From: CAZESS01 sp964594625
GTDB taxonomy: Archaea > Thermoplasmatota > E2 > UBA202 > DSCA01
NCBI GenBank assembly: GCA_964594625.1
Contig: CAZQNC010000050.1
Coordinates: 1 to 9,255, forward strand
Length of the DNA stretch: 9,255 nt
Direction: 5' to 3'
Positions 1 to 6,490 of the stretch are shown here, piece after piece; the first letter of the stretch is position 1; each line of letters begins with the position of its first letter. Position numbers and translations under genes: made by a program. The notes under the pieces are model-generated. The model saw only the letters and a list, made by a program, of their open reading frames with translations, was not told the origin of the DNA and did no database searches.

Positions 1-21
1 GCCTCCCTCAAAAACACTCAG

Positions 22-32
22 CCTTTTATATG
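22..32 (-). promoter_or_regulatory. Possible TATA box for a divergent gene off the left edge
   Basis: Read on the minus strand, this stretch is CATATAAAAGG, a good match to an archaeal TATA box. Transcription would begin about 25 nt further left, near or beyond base 1, so any gene it serves lies outside the window. Read on the plus strand it could also prime a transcript starting near base 55. Which direction is used cannot be decided here. Confidence 0.3.
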
Positions 33-125
33 AAGACGGCTAATCTGTATCTACCAACAGAGCGGCCGGTTTGTTCCCATTTTGCACGCGGTCCCACGAC
101 GGCTGAACCGGGCCCGGACGGAGAT

Positions 126-133
126 AATTTTAA
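126..133 (+). promoter_or_regulatory. TATA box of the aminotransferase operon
   Basis: The sequence AATTTTAA is centred about 28 nt before the ATG at 158. This is the archaeal TATA-to-start distance, so the transcript probably begins at or within a few bases of the start codon (leaderless). No Shine-Dalgarno motif precedes that ATG, which agrees with this reading. A perfect 10-bp palindrome, CCGGGCCCGG, lies just upstream at 108-117. Confidence 0.5.
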
Positions 134-157
134 GTAACGTTTTTTCATACGTTTCCC

Positions 158-1222
158 ATGCATCAGAAACTGTTTACCCCCGGCCCCACTGAGGTACGGG
201 AAGAAGCGCTCCAGGCAATGTCCACGCCCCAGATACACCATCGGTCGAAGGAGTTCGGAGAGCTCTACGCGTCCATCCAGTCAAAGCTTCAGCAGCTGCT
301 GTACACGGACAACCCCGTGCTGCTGCTGACCTCCTCCTCGACGGGGGCAATGGAATCTGCCGTCATCAACGGCGTAGAAAAGAAATGCCTGAACCTGGTA
401 AACGGCGCCTTCTCAAACCGGTGGCATCAGATCACCAAGAAAAACGGCCTTCCCTGCGATGCATTCACGCTGGACTGGGGCACCGCCGTCAAGCCCGACA
501 TGGTCGAAGAGCAGCTCGACACCGGCGAATACGACGCCGTCACCTTGGTGTACAACGAAACCTCGACCGGGATGATGAACCCGCTGGAGGAAATCGCCGA
601 GGTCGTCAAAGACTATCCCGACGTGCTGCTGCTCGTCGACGCCGTATCCGCCATGAGCGGCGCCAAGATAGCGGTCGACCAGCTGGGCATCGACATGGTG
701 GTCGCCGGCGTCCAGAAATGCTTTGCGCTGCCCTCGGGCATCGCCGTGGCGGCAGTGAGCGACGACATGCTCCAGCGCGCCGAAAAGCTCGACCGCGGCT
801 ACTATTTCAACATCCCGCTGATGTACAAGTACCACAAGCGCAACCAGACCCGGGTGACCCCGGCCATCTCGCAGATGTTCGCCCTTGACGTCCAGCTGGA
901 CGACATCGTCAACGGCGAGGGCATCGAGCAGCGCTTCCAGCGGCACCAGCGGATGGCGGATATCACCCAGCGGTGGGCCCAGAAATATTTTGACATCTAC
1001 CCGGAAAAGGGATACTGGTCGACGACGCTGACCTGCGTCGAGAACACCCGGGATATTTCCGTCGCGTCGCTGTCAGAGGAGCTCGCCAAAGAGCATATCC
1101 GTATTTCCAACGGCTACGGCGACCTGAAGGAAAAAACGTTCCGTATCGGTCACATGGGCGACTGGCAGGTGCAGGACATCTACGGGCTGCTTGAGCTCAT
1201 CGAACACATCCTCGACCTGTAA
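158..1222 (+). CDS. Class V PLP-dependent aminotransferase (serine-pyruvate/alanine-glyoxylate/aspartate type)
   Basis: This 354-residue cytoplasmic enzyme belongs to the class V, fold-type I aminotransferases, which move amino groups between amino acids and 2-oxo acids through pyridoxal phosphate. The N-terminal LFTPGPTEV motif (5-13) is the family signature of the alanine/serine-glyoxylate and archaeal aspartate aminotransferase branch. The phosphate-binding segment SSSTGAMES is at 59-67. VDAVSAMSG (160-168) carries D161, which should pair with the pyridine nitrogen. The Schiff-base lysine is K187 in AGVQKCFALPSG. Length is normal for the branch and the frame is intact. The ATG at 158 is chosen because the conserved N-terminus begins there and a TATA box lies about 28 nt upstream. 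Substrate (serine, aspartate or alanine with pyruvate, glyoxylate or 2-oxoglutarate) cannot be read from sequence. The directly abutting folate gene makes a serine/glycine one-carbon role attractive, but that is inference. Confidence 0.9.
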   Translation: MHQKLFTPGPTEVREEALQAMSTPQIHHRSKEFGELYASIQSKLQQLLYTDNPVLLLTSSSTGAMESAVINGVEKKCLNLVNGAFSNRWHQITKKNGLPCDAFTLDWGTAVKPDMVEEQLDTGEYDAVTLVYNETSTGMMNPLEEIAEVVKDYPDVLLLVDAVSAMSGAKIAVDQLGIDMVVAGVQKCFALPSGIAVAAVSDDMLQRAEKLDRGYYFNIPLMYKYHKRNQTRVTPAISQMFALDVQLDDIVNGEGIEQRFQRHQRMADITQRWAQKYFDIYPEKGYWSTTLTCVENTRDISVASLSEELAKEHIRISNGYGDLKEKTFRIGHMGDWQVQDIYGLLELIEHILDL

Positions 1223-1804
1223 ATGGCCACCTCCCAGGAGCGCAAACAAGGGATACGCAGGCAGGTGCTCAACCAGCGGAACAGCCTTTCAGCCTTCGAC
1301 GTGCTCAGCCGGAGCAACCAGGTGCTGGAAAACCTGTACACGATGGAAGCGTTCCAGGACGCCGGCGTGGTGCTCTCCTATATTTCGTTCGGCACCGAGG
1401 TCAACACCCACGGGTGCATCCGGCGGCTGCTGGACGCCCGGGAAAAAAAGGTGCTGGTACCCGTCGTAGCCAGCCGGGAGGCACGCACCCTCATTCTTTC
1501 CGAGCTGCACGGCTGGAACGAGCTGTCCACCGGGGCATACGGCATCCTCGAGCCCGAACCGGAGCATGTCAGGGAGCGCAGCCCCGGCGACGTTGACATC
1601 GTTCTCGTGCCGGGCATCGCCTTCGACCGCCGGGGAAACCGGATTGGCTACGGCGGCGGCTACTACGATGGCCTGCTGCAGCGCATCAACGGCACGGCTA
1701 TCGGGCTTGCGTATGCATTCCAGTTGATTGACAGGGTGCCCCGTGAGCCGCATGACGTACAGGTCAACGCCGTTGTGACGGAGGACCGCATGGTCATAAC
1801 CTGA
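1223..1804 (+). CDS. 5-formyltetrahydrofolate cyclo-ligase family protein
   Basis: This 193-residue protein matches the 5-formyltetrahydrofolate cyclo-ligase (MTHFS/YgfA) family, which uses ATP to convert 5-formyl-THF to 5,10-methenyl-THF and so returns a dead-end folate to the one-carbon pool. Visible hallmarks are the basic N-terminal RKQGIRRQV segment (7-15), GAYGILEPEP (104-113), the core VPGIAFDRRGNRIGYGGGYY (129-148) with D149 next, and the C-terminal EPHDVQVNAVVTED block (175-188). Length is typical. The ATG follows the aminotransferase TAA with no intervening base and no Shine-Dalgarno motif, so translation probably depends on ribosomes finishing the upstream gene. In archaea this family may act on tetrahydrofolate or a related pterin; which cofactor this organism uses is not shown here. 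Confidence 0.9.
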   Translation: MATSQERKQGIRRQVLNQRNSLSAFDVLSRSNQVLENLYTMEAFQDAGVVLSYISFGTEVNTHGCIRRLLDAREKKVLVPVVASREARTLILSELHGWNELSTGAYGILEPEPEHVRERSPGDVDIVLVPGIAFDRRGNRIGYGGGYYDGLLQRINGTAIGLAYAFQLIDRVPREPHDVQVNAVVTEDRMVIT

Positions 1805-1827
1805 CATGTTTCGACGACTGTACCACA

Positions 1828-1838
1828 TTTTTTTTAAA
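1828..1838 (+). terminator. T8 tract: terminator of the upstream operon, possibly also the next gene's TATA
   Basis: Eight consecutive T residues (1828-1835) lie 24 nt after the cyclo-ligase stop codon, with no clear hairpin before them. Archaeal RNA polymerase can terminate on oligo-T alone, so this is a plausible end of the two-gene transcript. With the following AAA it also resembles a TATA box. A start near 1860 would give the next gene a leader of about 40 nt that includes its GAGGT ribosome-binding site. Confidence 0.45.
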
Positions 1839-1887
1839 GGGACAGGAAATACACCACCATACATCAGGGGGCAGTCCCGCTCTCTTT

Positions 1888-1892
1888 GAGGT
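1888..1892 (+). promoter_or_regulatory. Ribosome-binding site that fixes the ATG start at 1901
   Basis: GAGGT complements the archaeal 16S rRNA 3' end and lies 8 nt before the ATG at 1901. A longer reading from TTG at 1886 would put this motif inside the gene and has no Shine-Dalgarno of its own, so 1901 is preferred. Confidence 0.6.
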
Positions 1893-1900
1893 TGAAAAAC

Positions 1901-4324
1901 ATGACACGAAACGCATACGTGCAGATATGTGCATTATTGGTTGTGGTAGCGCTCTCTCTTTCCGGGCTCTCGCTGGCGGACGGCGGCGCTGACGGTATGG
2001 ATACGACGGCGATATTGCAGGACCGGACGATGTCCATCAACGGCGTTGCCGTGGACGGCGACGACAACGTCATCGTGACCGGCGAGGTGTATGACGAGGG
2101 CGCCGGGAAATGGATTATCCGCACCGAAAAATATGGTGGCGAAGACGGCCATCTGATATGGCAGAAGGAATTCAGGGAGTATGACCAGAACATCGGGAAG
2201 GACGTCGCGGTTGACGCCAGCGGCAACGTCGTCGTGGTCGGCGCCAAAGGCTCGGCCGGGGATTTGCTCCCGCAGATGGATTACCTCCTGATAAAATACA
2301 ACAAAGACGGCGAGCGGATGTGGAAAAACACCTATCACAACGGATTGTCCGACGTGCCGTGGCGTGTGACCATTGACGGGCAGACGGGCAACATCTTCGT
2401 CACGGGCGTGACCATCAAGCTCATCGGGGGCGACACGGCGACCAGCAACATATGGACCATCAAGTGCTCGGGCTCCAACGGCGGCAAAATGAATGAACAC
2501 ATCCTGGACATTAACGAAAATGCTGACATGGGCGTCGGTATCGCCCTGACCAGCGACCGCGAGGTCGTGGTCGCCGGCTCAACCCAGTTCGACGCGCCCG
2601 ACTATGACGCCTACTGCATGCAGCGGTACAGCAACAGCCTGGAACCGCTTGGAGGCCCGTTTTTCTACCGCGGGGAAAATACGAACGAGAGCGCGTCCGG
2701 GCTGGCCATTGACTCCAGCGACAACATCTTCGTCACCGGTCATTCCAGCAGCTGGTCCGGCCAGGATTTTTTGACCGTCAAATATGACAACAACGGGGCG
2801 CAGAAGGGCAAAGACCTCCGGGATTACGGCGAAGGCAAGAACACCGGGCTTGATGTCGCGGTTGACCATGCAGACAACGTGATTATCGCCGGGTCGACGG
2901 TGTCCGACGGGAAACATTTTTGCACCATCAAATACAGCAACGGTCTCTCCAAGCAGTGGATACAGCAGGAAGATTTCGTGGGCGAGGCCAAGGCGGTCAC
3001 GGTTGACTCTCAGAACAACGTCATCGTCGCCGGCTACAACACCGGGCAGGACGACCAGTACTACACCATCAAGTACGATTCGAACGGCAACATCATCCTC
3101 TGGCAGGGCGGCGGCGGGTCCGCGCCGTCGGAGCCGCCCGAGGCGTCGTTCACCGGCCCAGGCAATGCCTACATCGGGCAGCCGGTCCAGTTCACCGATA
3201 CGTCAGACGGCACGGTGACATCTCGCTCCTGGGACTTCGGCGACGGCGGCACGGGCAGCGGCGCCACGGCCACCCACACCTATGATAGCGACGGCACCTA
3301 CACGGTCACCCTGACCGTGACCGGCGCCGGGGAAACCGACACGGCCACCCGGCAGATCACCATTACCAATGCACCGCCAAATCCGTCGTTTGCATACACG
3401 CCGCTCACTCCAACGGTCGACGAGTCCGTATCATTCGACGCATCCGACTCATATGACCCCTACGAGGGGAGCATCGCGAGCTACAGCTGGGACTTCGGCG
3501 ACGGCGGCAGCGGAAGCGGCATAGCCGCCTCGCATACCTATCCGCAGAACGGTACCTACCAGGTCACCCTGACCGTCACCGACGACGACGGCAAAAGCGC
3601 CTCCACCAGCAAAATGGTGACGGTGAACGCGGCTGGCTCGCATGCGCCGACAGCCCGGTTCGACTACGAGCCGGCACATCCGGACCTCGACGAGGAGGTC
3701 ACGTTTGACGCCTCCTCCTCCACTGACGATGGCACCATCCTGCTCTACCGGTGGGACTGGGACAGCGACGGCACATACGACAGCGAGCGGGCGGCGGCCA
3801 CGGCGACACATAGCTGGTCGGCTGCCGGCACCTACGACGTAACCCTCGAGGTCGAGGACAACAACGGCACCGTCAACACCTATACCGCCCCTGTCACCGT
3901 CGGCGGCGGAGAGCCGGCACTCATGGTAACCGGCCCCTCGGAGCTGCAGGAGCAGAGCATCCAGAACGGCCACGCCACCGTCACGGTGTCCGTCAGCTGC
4001 ATCAACCGGACGGTCGACGGCGTCCACATCGCCGTTGAGGAGGACGCCGGAGCGAACATAACGGTCACCCCGCAGGAGGCACGCATCCAGGCAGGTGCCA
4101 ACCAGTCGTTTTCGCTGGACATCACGCTGCCGGACAATGCCACCGCCGACGTCATCACCTTCCGCGCTGCCGGAACCGACGGGACAGAGAGCGCGCTGCA
4201 CACCGTCCAGCTCAGCGCCGGGGATGGAAACAGCGATACGCCCGGGTTCGCGGCCGTGCTGGCCATCGCGGCGATTTTCCTGGTGCTGCTGGTCATGCGA
4301 CGGTTCAAGGAGAGCAAGCGGTGA
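1901..4324 (+). CDS. Secreted surface protein: seven-repeat beta-propeller, three PKD domains, PGF-CTERM anchor
   Basis: This 807-residue protein has a Sec signal (charged start, hydrophobic 8-25). Seven repeats follow, each with the pattern V-x-V-D-x-x-x-N-V-x-V-x-G, a spacer, then IKY-x-x-x-G. They begin near residues 48, 101, 155, 213, 267, 318 and 365 and match an SBBP-like seven-bladed propeller. Three PKD domains follow at about 413-490, 494-576 and 582-667; the first two carry the classic WDFGDG signature and the third a variant (WDWDSDG). An Ig-like domain spans about 672-772. The C-terminus is PGF (781-783), a hydrophobic helix and MRRFKESKR, the PGF-CTERM signal cut by archaeosortase A, so the mature protein should be lipid-anchored outside the cell. 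At least seven N-x-S/T sequons (for example N262, N550, N654, N702, N719, N734, N745) could be glycosylated. Adhesion or carbohydrate/protein binding is likely; no catalytic motif was seen. It is followed closely by the A24 peptidase gene. Confidence 0.88.
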   Translation: MTRNAYVQICALLVVVALSLSGLSLADGGADGMDTTAILQDRTMSINGVAVDGDDNVIVTGEVYDEGAGKWIIRTEKYGGEDGHLIWQKEFREYDQNIGKDVAVDASGNVVVVGAKGSAGDLLPQMDYLLIKYNKDGERMWKNTYHNGLSDVPWRVTIDGQTGNIFVTGVTIKLIGGDTATSNIWTIKCSGSNGGKMNEHILDINENADMGVGIALTSDREVVVAGSTQFDAPDYDAYCMQRYSNSLEPLGGPFFYRGENTNESASGLAIDSSDNIFVTGHSSSWSGQDFLTVKYDNNGAQKGKDLRDYGEGKNTGLDVAVDHADNVIIAGSTVSDGKHFCTIKYSNGLSKQWIQQEDFVGEAKAVTVDSQNNVIVAGYNTGQDDQYYTIKYDSNGNIILWQGGGGSAPSEPPEASFTGPGNAYIGQPVQFTDTSDGTVTSRSWDFGDGGTGSGATATHTYDSDGTYTVTLTVTGAGETDTATRQITITNAPPNPSFAYTPLTPTVDESVSFDASDSYDPYEGSIASYSWDFGDGGSGSGIAASHTYPQNGTYQVTLTVTDDDGKSASTSKMVTVNAAGSHAPTARFDYEPAHPDLDEEVTFDASSSTDDGTILLYRWDWDSDGTYDSERAAATATHSWSAAGTYDVTLEVEDNNGTVNTYTAPVTVGGGEPALMVTGPSELQEQSIQNGHATVTVSVSCINRTVDGVHIAVEEDAGANITVTPQEARIQAGANQSFSLDITLPDNATADVITFRAAGTDGTESALHTVQLSAGDGNSDTPGFAAVLAIAAIFLVLLVMRRFKESKR
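3229..3576 (+). repeat. Direct DNA repeat of PKD domains 1 and 2 (258-bp period)
   Basis: A 22-nt block encoding the WDFGDGG motif is identical at 3229-3250 and 3487-3508. A 15-nt block (GGTCACCCTGACCGT) recurs at 3304-3318 and 3562-3576. Both pairs are offset by exactly 258 bp (86 codons). The shared register suggests PKD1 and PKD2 arose by tandem duplication or are kept similar by gene conversion. PKD3 shares the fold but not this nucleotide identity. Confidence 0.7.
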
Positions 4325-4351
4325 ACTGCCGTACAGCACGGGCAAAAGAAG

Positions 4352-4365
4352 CGATATAGTTATAT
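4352..4365 (+). promoter_or_regulatory. TATA box of the A24 peptidase gene
   Basis: GATATAGTTATATC is an AT-rich, nearly palindromic element centred about 28 nt before the ATG at 4387. The spacing predicts a leaderless transcript, and no Shine-Dalgarno motif is present. The peptidase therefore appears to have its own promoter in the 62-base gap after the PKD gene. Confidence 0.5.
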
Positions 4366-4386
4366 CTGCTGCGCTAATTAGCCGGT

Positions 4387-5067
4387 ATGCTCGACCTCCT
4401 TCGCTTCATCGTGGGCATGGCCGTGTTGCTGTATGCCTCGTACACGGATTTCAGGTACCGGGAGGCGCGGAACGAGCTCTGGCTTGTCATGGGCGGCGTG
4501 GGCGTCGTATTGCTCCTGTTTTCCGATTATTCGCCGCCGGCCGTCTTTTTTTCGGTGCTGTTGATGCTGCCCATCGCGTTTGTGGTCATCCTCGCGGGCA
4601 TGGGCGGCGCGGATGCCAAGGCGCTCGTCGCCATATCGCTGCTGGCTCCCTTGTTTCCGGAAATCGATGCGGGGCTGGCGGAGCTGCCTTTATGGGTGGC
4701 GCCGGTCCAGTTTCCGTTTCCATTGACCGTGTTTATCAACGCGTTGCTGCTCTTCCTGGCGATTCCGGTCGCCTTTTTTGTCCGGAACATTTTGCAGGGT
4801 AATCTTTCGTTTCCCTACTGCTTTTTTGGATGCAGGATGCGGGCCAGCGACATCCCGGGCAGGTATGTGTGGCCGATGGAATCCGTTGAAGACGGACGGC
4901 GTACAAAGAGTATTCTGCCGCAGCGGGACGTTGACCCGGCGGTGTTCGGGGACGAGGTGATATGGGTGACGCCGAAGGTCCCGTTTCTCATCCCGTTGAC
5001 GGCGGGTTACGCCATCTCCTTTGTCCTGGGGGACATCGTGTATCAGGTCGTGTCAGTTGTTACCTGA
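4387..5067 (+). CDS. A24-family prepilin/preflagellin-type signal peptidase
   Basis: This is a 226-residue polytopic membrane protein with about six hydrophobic segments (near 3-20, 31-46, 52-72, 100-134 and 203-224). It matches the archaeal A24 peptidases (FlaK/PibD/EppA class), intramembrane aspartyl proteases that remove class III signal peptides from archaellins and pilin-like proteins at the cytoplasmic face. The two expected catalytic aspartates are visible: D21 in SYTDFRYREARN and D76 in GMGGADAKAL, the archaeal version of the GxGD motif. The C-terminal block PKVPFLIPLTAGYAISFVLG is typical of the archaeal members with an extra C-terminal domain. No pilin or archaellin gene is in this window, so its substrates are unknown; archaellum versus pilus specificity cannot be assigned. 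Its last 15 bp overlap the end of the convergent response-regulator gene. Confidence 0.85.
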   Translation: MLDLLRFIVGMAVLLYASYTDFRYREARNELWLVMGGVGVVLLLFSDYSPPAVFFSVLLMLPIAFVVILAGMGGADAKALVAISLLAPLFPEIDAGLAELPLWVAPVQFPFPLTVFINALLLFLAIPVAFFVRNILQGNLSFPYCFFGCRMRASDIPGRYVWPMESVEDGRRTKSILPQRDVDPAVFGDEVIWVTPKVPFLIPLTAGYAISFVLGDIVYQVVSVVT

Positions 5068-5679
5068 TTCCTGGTCGACCTGGCGCTCGATATCCTCGAT
5101 TTTTTTGTTCATCATCTCTATCATGCGCTTCTGGCTGACCAGCAGGTTTTTGACGGAGTCCTTGAGCTCGCTGACGGTTGAGTCGACGATGACGCCGACA
5201 AGGCGGCGCTGACGGTTGACGGCCAGGGAGAGACGCTTGTACTCCTCGGCTTCTTCGTCGCCGACCTCGACCTTGATTGTTTCGTACATGTCGTTGATTT
5301 CTTTTTTCCGTTCGAGGATGTCCTGGATTTTGTGAAGCAGGATTTTTTTGGTGAACGGTTTCACGATGTAGTTTTCGATGCTGTCCAGGGGCTTTTCCTT
5401 GGTGTCGTCGGGGGTGAGGGGCAGCGCGGTGAGCATTGACACGGGGATGTCCTTGGTTGTCTCGCGGGTCTTTATGTTTTTGAGGGTTTTCCAGCCGTCC
5501 ATGCCCGGCATCATGATGTCGAGCAGGATGAGGTCCGGCGTTACCGTGTCGAGTTTTTCGAGGCATTCGTCGCCGCTGTTGGCCACGACGACGCTGTATC
5601 CCTCTGATTCAAGCATTTTTTTGACGATGTCTGCGACCTCGTATTCATCGTCGACGACCATTATTTTTTCATCATGCAT
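5053..5679 (-). CDS. Response regulator: receiver domain plus helical/coiled-coil C-terminus
   Basis: This 208-residue protein begins with a complete receiver domain (about 4-119). The acidic pair is D10/D11, the phospho-accepting aspartate is D54 in LLDIMMPGMDG, the switch threonine is T84 in SMLTA and the conserved lysine is K107 in IVKPF. It should therefore be phosphorylated by a histidine kinase. The remaining 85 residues are charged and strongly helical, with likely coiled-coil stretches around 118-150 and 165-203, and show no helix-turn-helix, HisKA, GGDEF or PAS signature. The output is thus probably protein contact or oligomerisation instead of direct DNA binding. The ATG is preceded by AAGGTGA at 5690-5684, which overlaps the stop of the upstream AAA+ gene, implying coupled translation. 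No histidine kinase gene is in the window. The 3' end overlaps the A24 gene. Confidence 0.88.
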   Translation of the reverse strand: MHDEKIMVVDDEYEVADIVKKMLESEGYSVVVANSGDECLEKLDTVTPDLILLDIMMPGMDGWKTLKNIKTRETTKDIPVSMLTALPLTPDDTKEKPLDSIENYIVKPFTKKILLHKIQDILERKKEINDMYETIKVEVGDEEAEEYKRLSLAVNRQRRLVGVIVDSTVSELKDSVKNLLVSQKRMIEMMNKKIEDIERQVDQESGNN

Positions 5680-5683
5680 AGTG

Positions 5684-5690
5684 TCACCTT
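5684..5690 (-). promoter_or_regulatory. Ribosome-binding site of the response regulator, overlapping the AAA+ stop codon
   Basis: On the minus strand AAGGTGA contains GGTG, 5 nt before the ATG at 5679, and its last three bases are the TGA that ends the AAA+ gene. This arrangement indicates one mRNA and translational coupling of the two proteins. Confidence 0.6.
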
Positions 5691-6346
5691 GATGCTTCTT
5701 CGAGCTTGATGAGCACGTCTCGGATGGTGGTTGATGACTTCACGATGTCCTGCACCATCTGTTTCCCGAACGGCCGGTATCCTTCGCCGCCGGCGGACTC
5801 GATGCGCCGCTTCATCATGTCGAGGACCTGGTCGGCGGGCGGCATGTTCAGGCGTATTTTTTCGACGTCGCGTCCCTTGAGATATTTTTCCACGATGGCG
5901 TCGACGACGTCCACGGATGCCAGCACCACTGAAAGGCGGAGCTCGGGGGCGTCAAGCTTGCTGATAAGATATTCGAAGATTGTTTCGTCCGTGATGTATT
6001 CGGCCTCGTCTATCAGGAGCAATACGGGCCGTTCGATAACCTTTTTTCTGAGAAAAACGCGGGAAAAAAAGGAGGGGCTGATGGCCTGCTCGACCTCTGT
6101 TTTTACCTCGTCGAGCGTCAGGTTTTCGCCGCCGTGTACCATGATGGGCTCGACCTTGTAGAGCGGGCCGAACGCCTGCAGCCACTGGAGCATCGTGGTT
6201 TTCCCGATGCCTGTTTTGCCGAGTATCCAGAAAACCTCGCTCGTTCCCTCGATGGTTTTGAGGATGATGCTGCGGGCTTTGTCCTTGTAAACCATGAACT
6301 CATGCCGCGGCTCATTGGGATTGAGAATAATATTTTCGGAGGCCAT
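5684..6346 (-). CDS. Short AAA+ ATPase (ORC/Cdc6- or ExeA-like architecture), partner of the response regulator
   Basis: From the ATG at 6346 this is a 220-residue soluble P-loop ATPase. Walker A is GKTGIGKT at 43-50 (K49), and Walker B is VLLLIDEAEY with D113/E114. VVLASVD (near 140-146) is a plausible sensor 1, the GRDVEKIRL region (158-166) resembles the arginine-containing segment of Cdc6-like proteins, and STTIRDVL near 205-212 resembles sensor 2 (R209). It is one compact AAA+ module with no winged-helix DNA-binding domain, transmembrane helix or second domain, so the function is not identifiable; it may be a switch-type or remodelling ATPase. A GTG at 6355 would add three residues, but a TATA element about 26-28 nt upstream of 6346 supports a leaderless start at the ATG. 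It sits 4 nt before the response regulator gene and almost certainly works with it. Confidence 0.82.
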   Translation of the reverse strand: MASENIILNPNEPRHEFMVYKDKARSIILKTIEGTSEVFWILGKTGIGKTTMLQWLQAFGPLYKVEPIMVHGGENLTLDEVKTEVEQAISPSFFSRVFLRKKVIERPVLLLIDEAEYITDETIFEYLISKLDAPELRLSVVLASVDVVDAIVEKYLKGRDVEKIRLNMPPADQVLDMMKRRIESAGGEGYRPFGKQMVQDIVKSSTTIRDVLIKLEEASR

Positions 6347-6362
6347 TTGCCCCACTATAACA

Positions 6363-6378
6363 CTTTATACTTTATATG
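6363..6378 (-). promoter_or_regulatory. Tandem TATA elements of the AAA+/response-regulator operon
   Basis: The minus strand here reads CATATAAAGTATAAAG, two overlapping TATAAAG units. The upstream one is centred about 28 nt before the ATG at 6346, giving a leaderless start; the downstream one would start transcription inside the first codons. The 144-base gap between this operon and the UbiA gene (6347-6490) otherwise shows only weak hairpins, such as GGGG-CATGT-CCCC at 6474-6486, with no following T-run in the relevant direction. Confidence 0.5.
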
Positions 6379-6490
6379 TCTTTCACTATTTTTAGCGTTG
6401 CCACCCCGAAGAGATATACCCCGTTTCTTTGGAGAGATAGCGCCGGCGACAGCCACACGGCAGGATGTTTTTCGGGGCATGTCCCCCTGT

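Noticed and set aside
1..157. Possible tRNA or small RNA gene in the left intergenic region
   Set aside because: No cloverleaf or conserved T-arm/anticodon pattern could be found; only TATA-like elements and a palindrome are supported.
413..946. 177-codon minus-strand frame over the aminotransferase
   Set aside because: Shadow of the well-conserved aminotransferase, without its own promoter or RBS.
1886..1900. TTG start for the PKD surface protein
   Set aside because: The GAGGT motif would lie inside the gene; ATG 1901 has proper spacing and still keeps a full signal peptide.
3449..4345. 298-codon open frame antisense to the PKD region
   Set aside because: Low-complexity Gly/Val/Arg-rich translation, no start signals, and the sense strand has PKD domains and PGF-CTERM.
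6347..6355. GTG start for the AAA+ ATPase
   Set aside because: Adds only three residues, and the TATA spacing fits the ATG at 6346 better. The GTG is not excluded.
6474..6486. GGGG-CATGT-CCCC hairpin as terminator of the UbiA gene
   Set aside because: The stem is only four base pairs and no T-run follows it on the minus strand.
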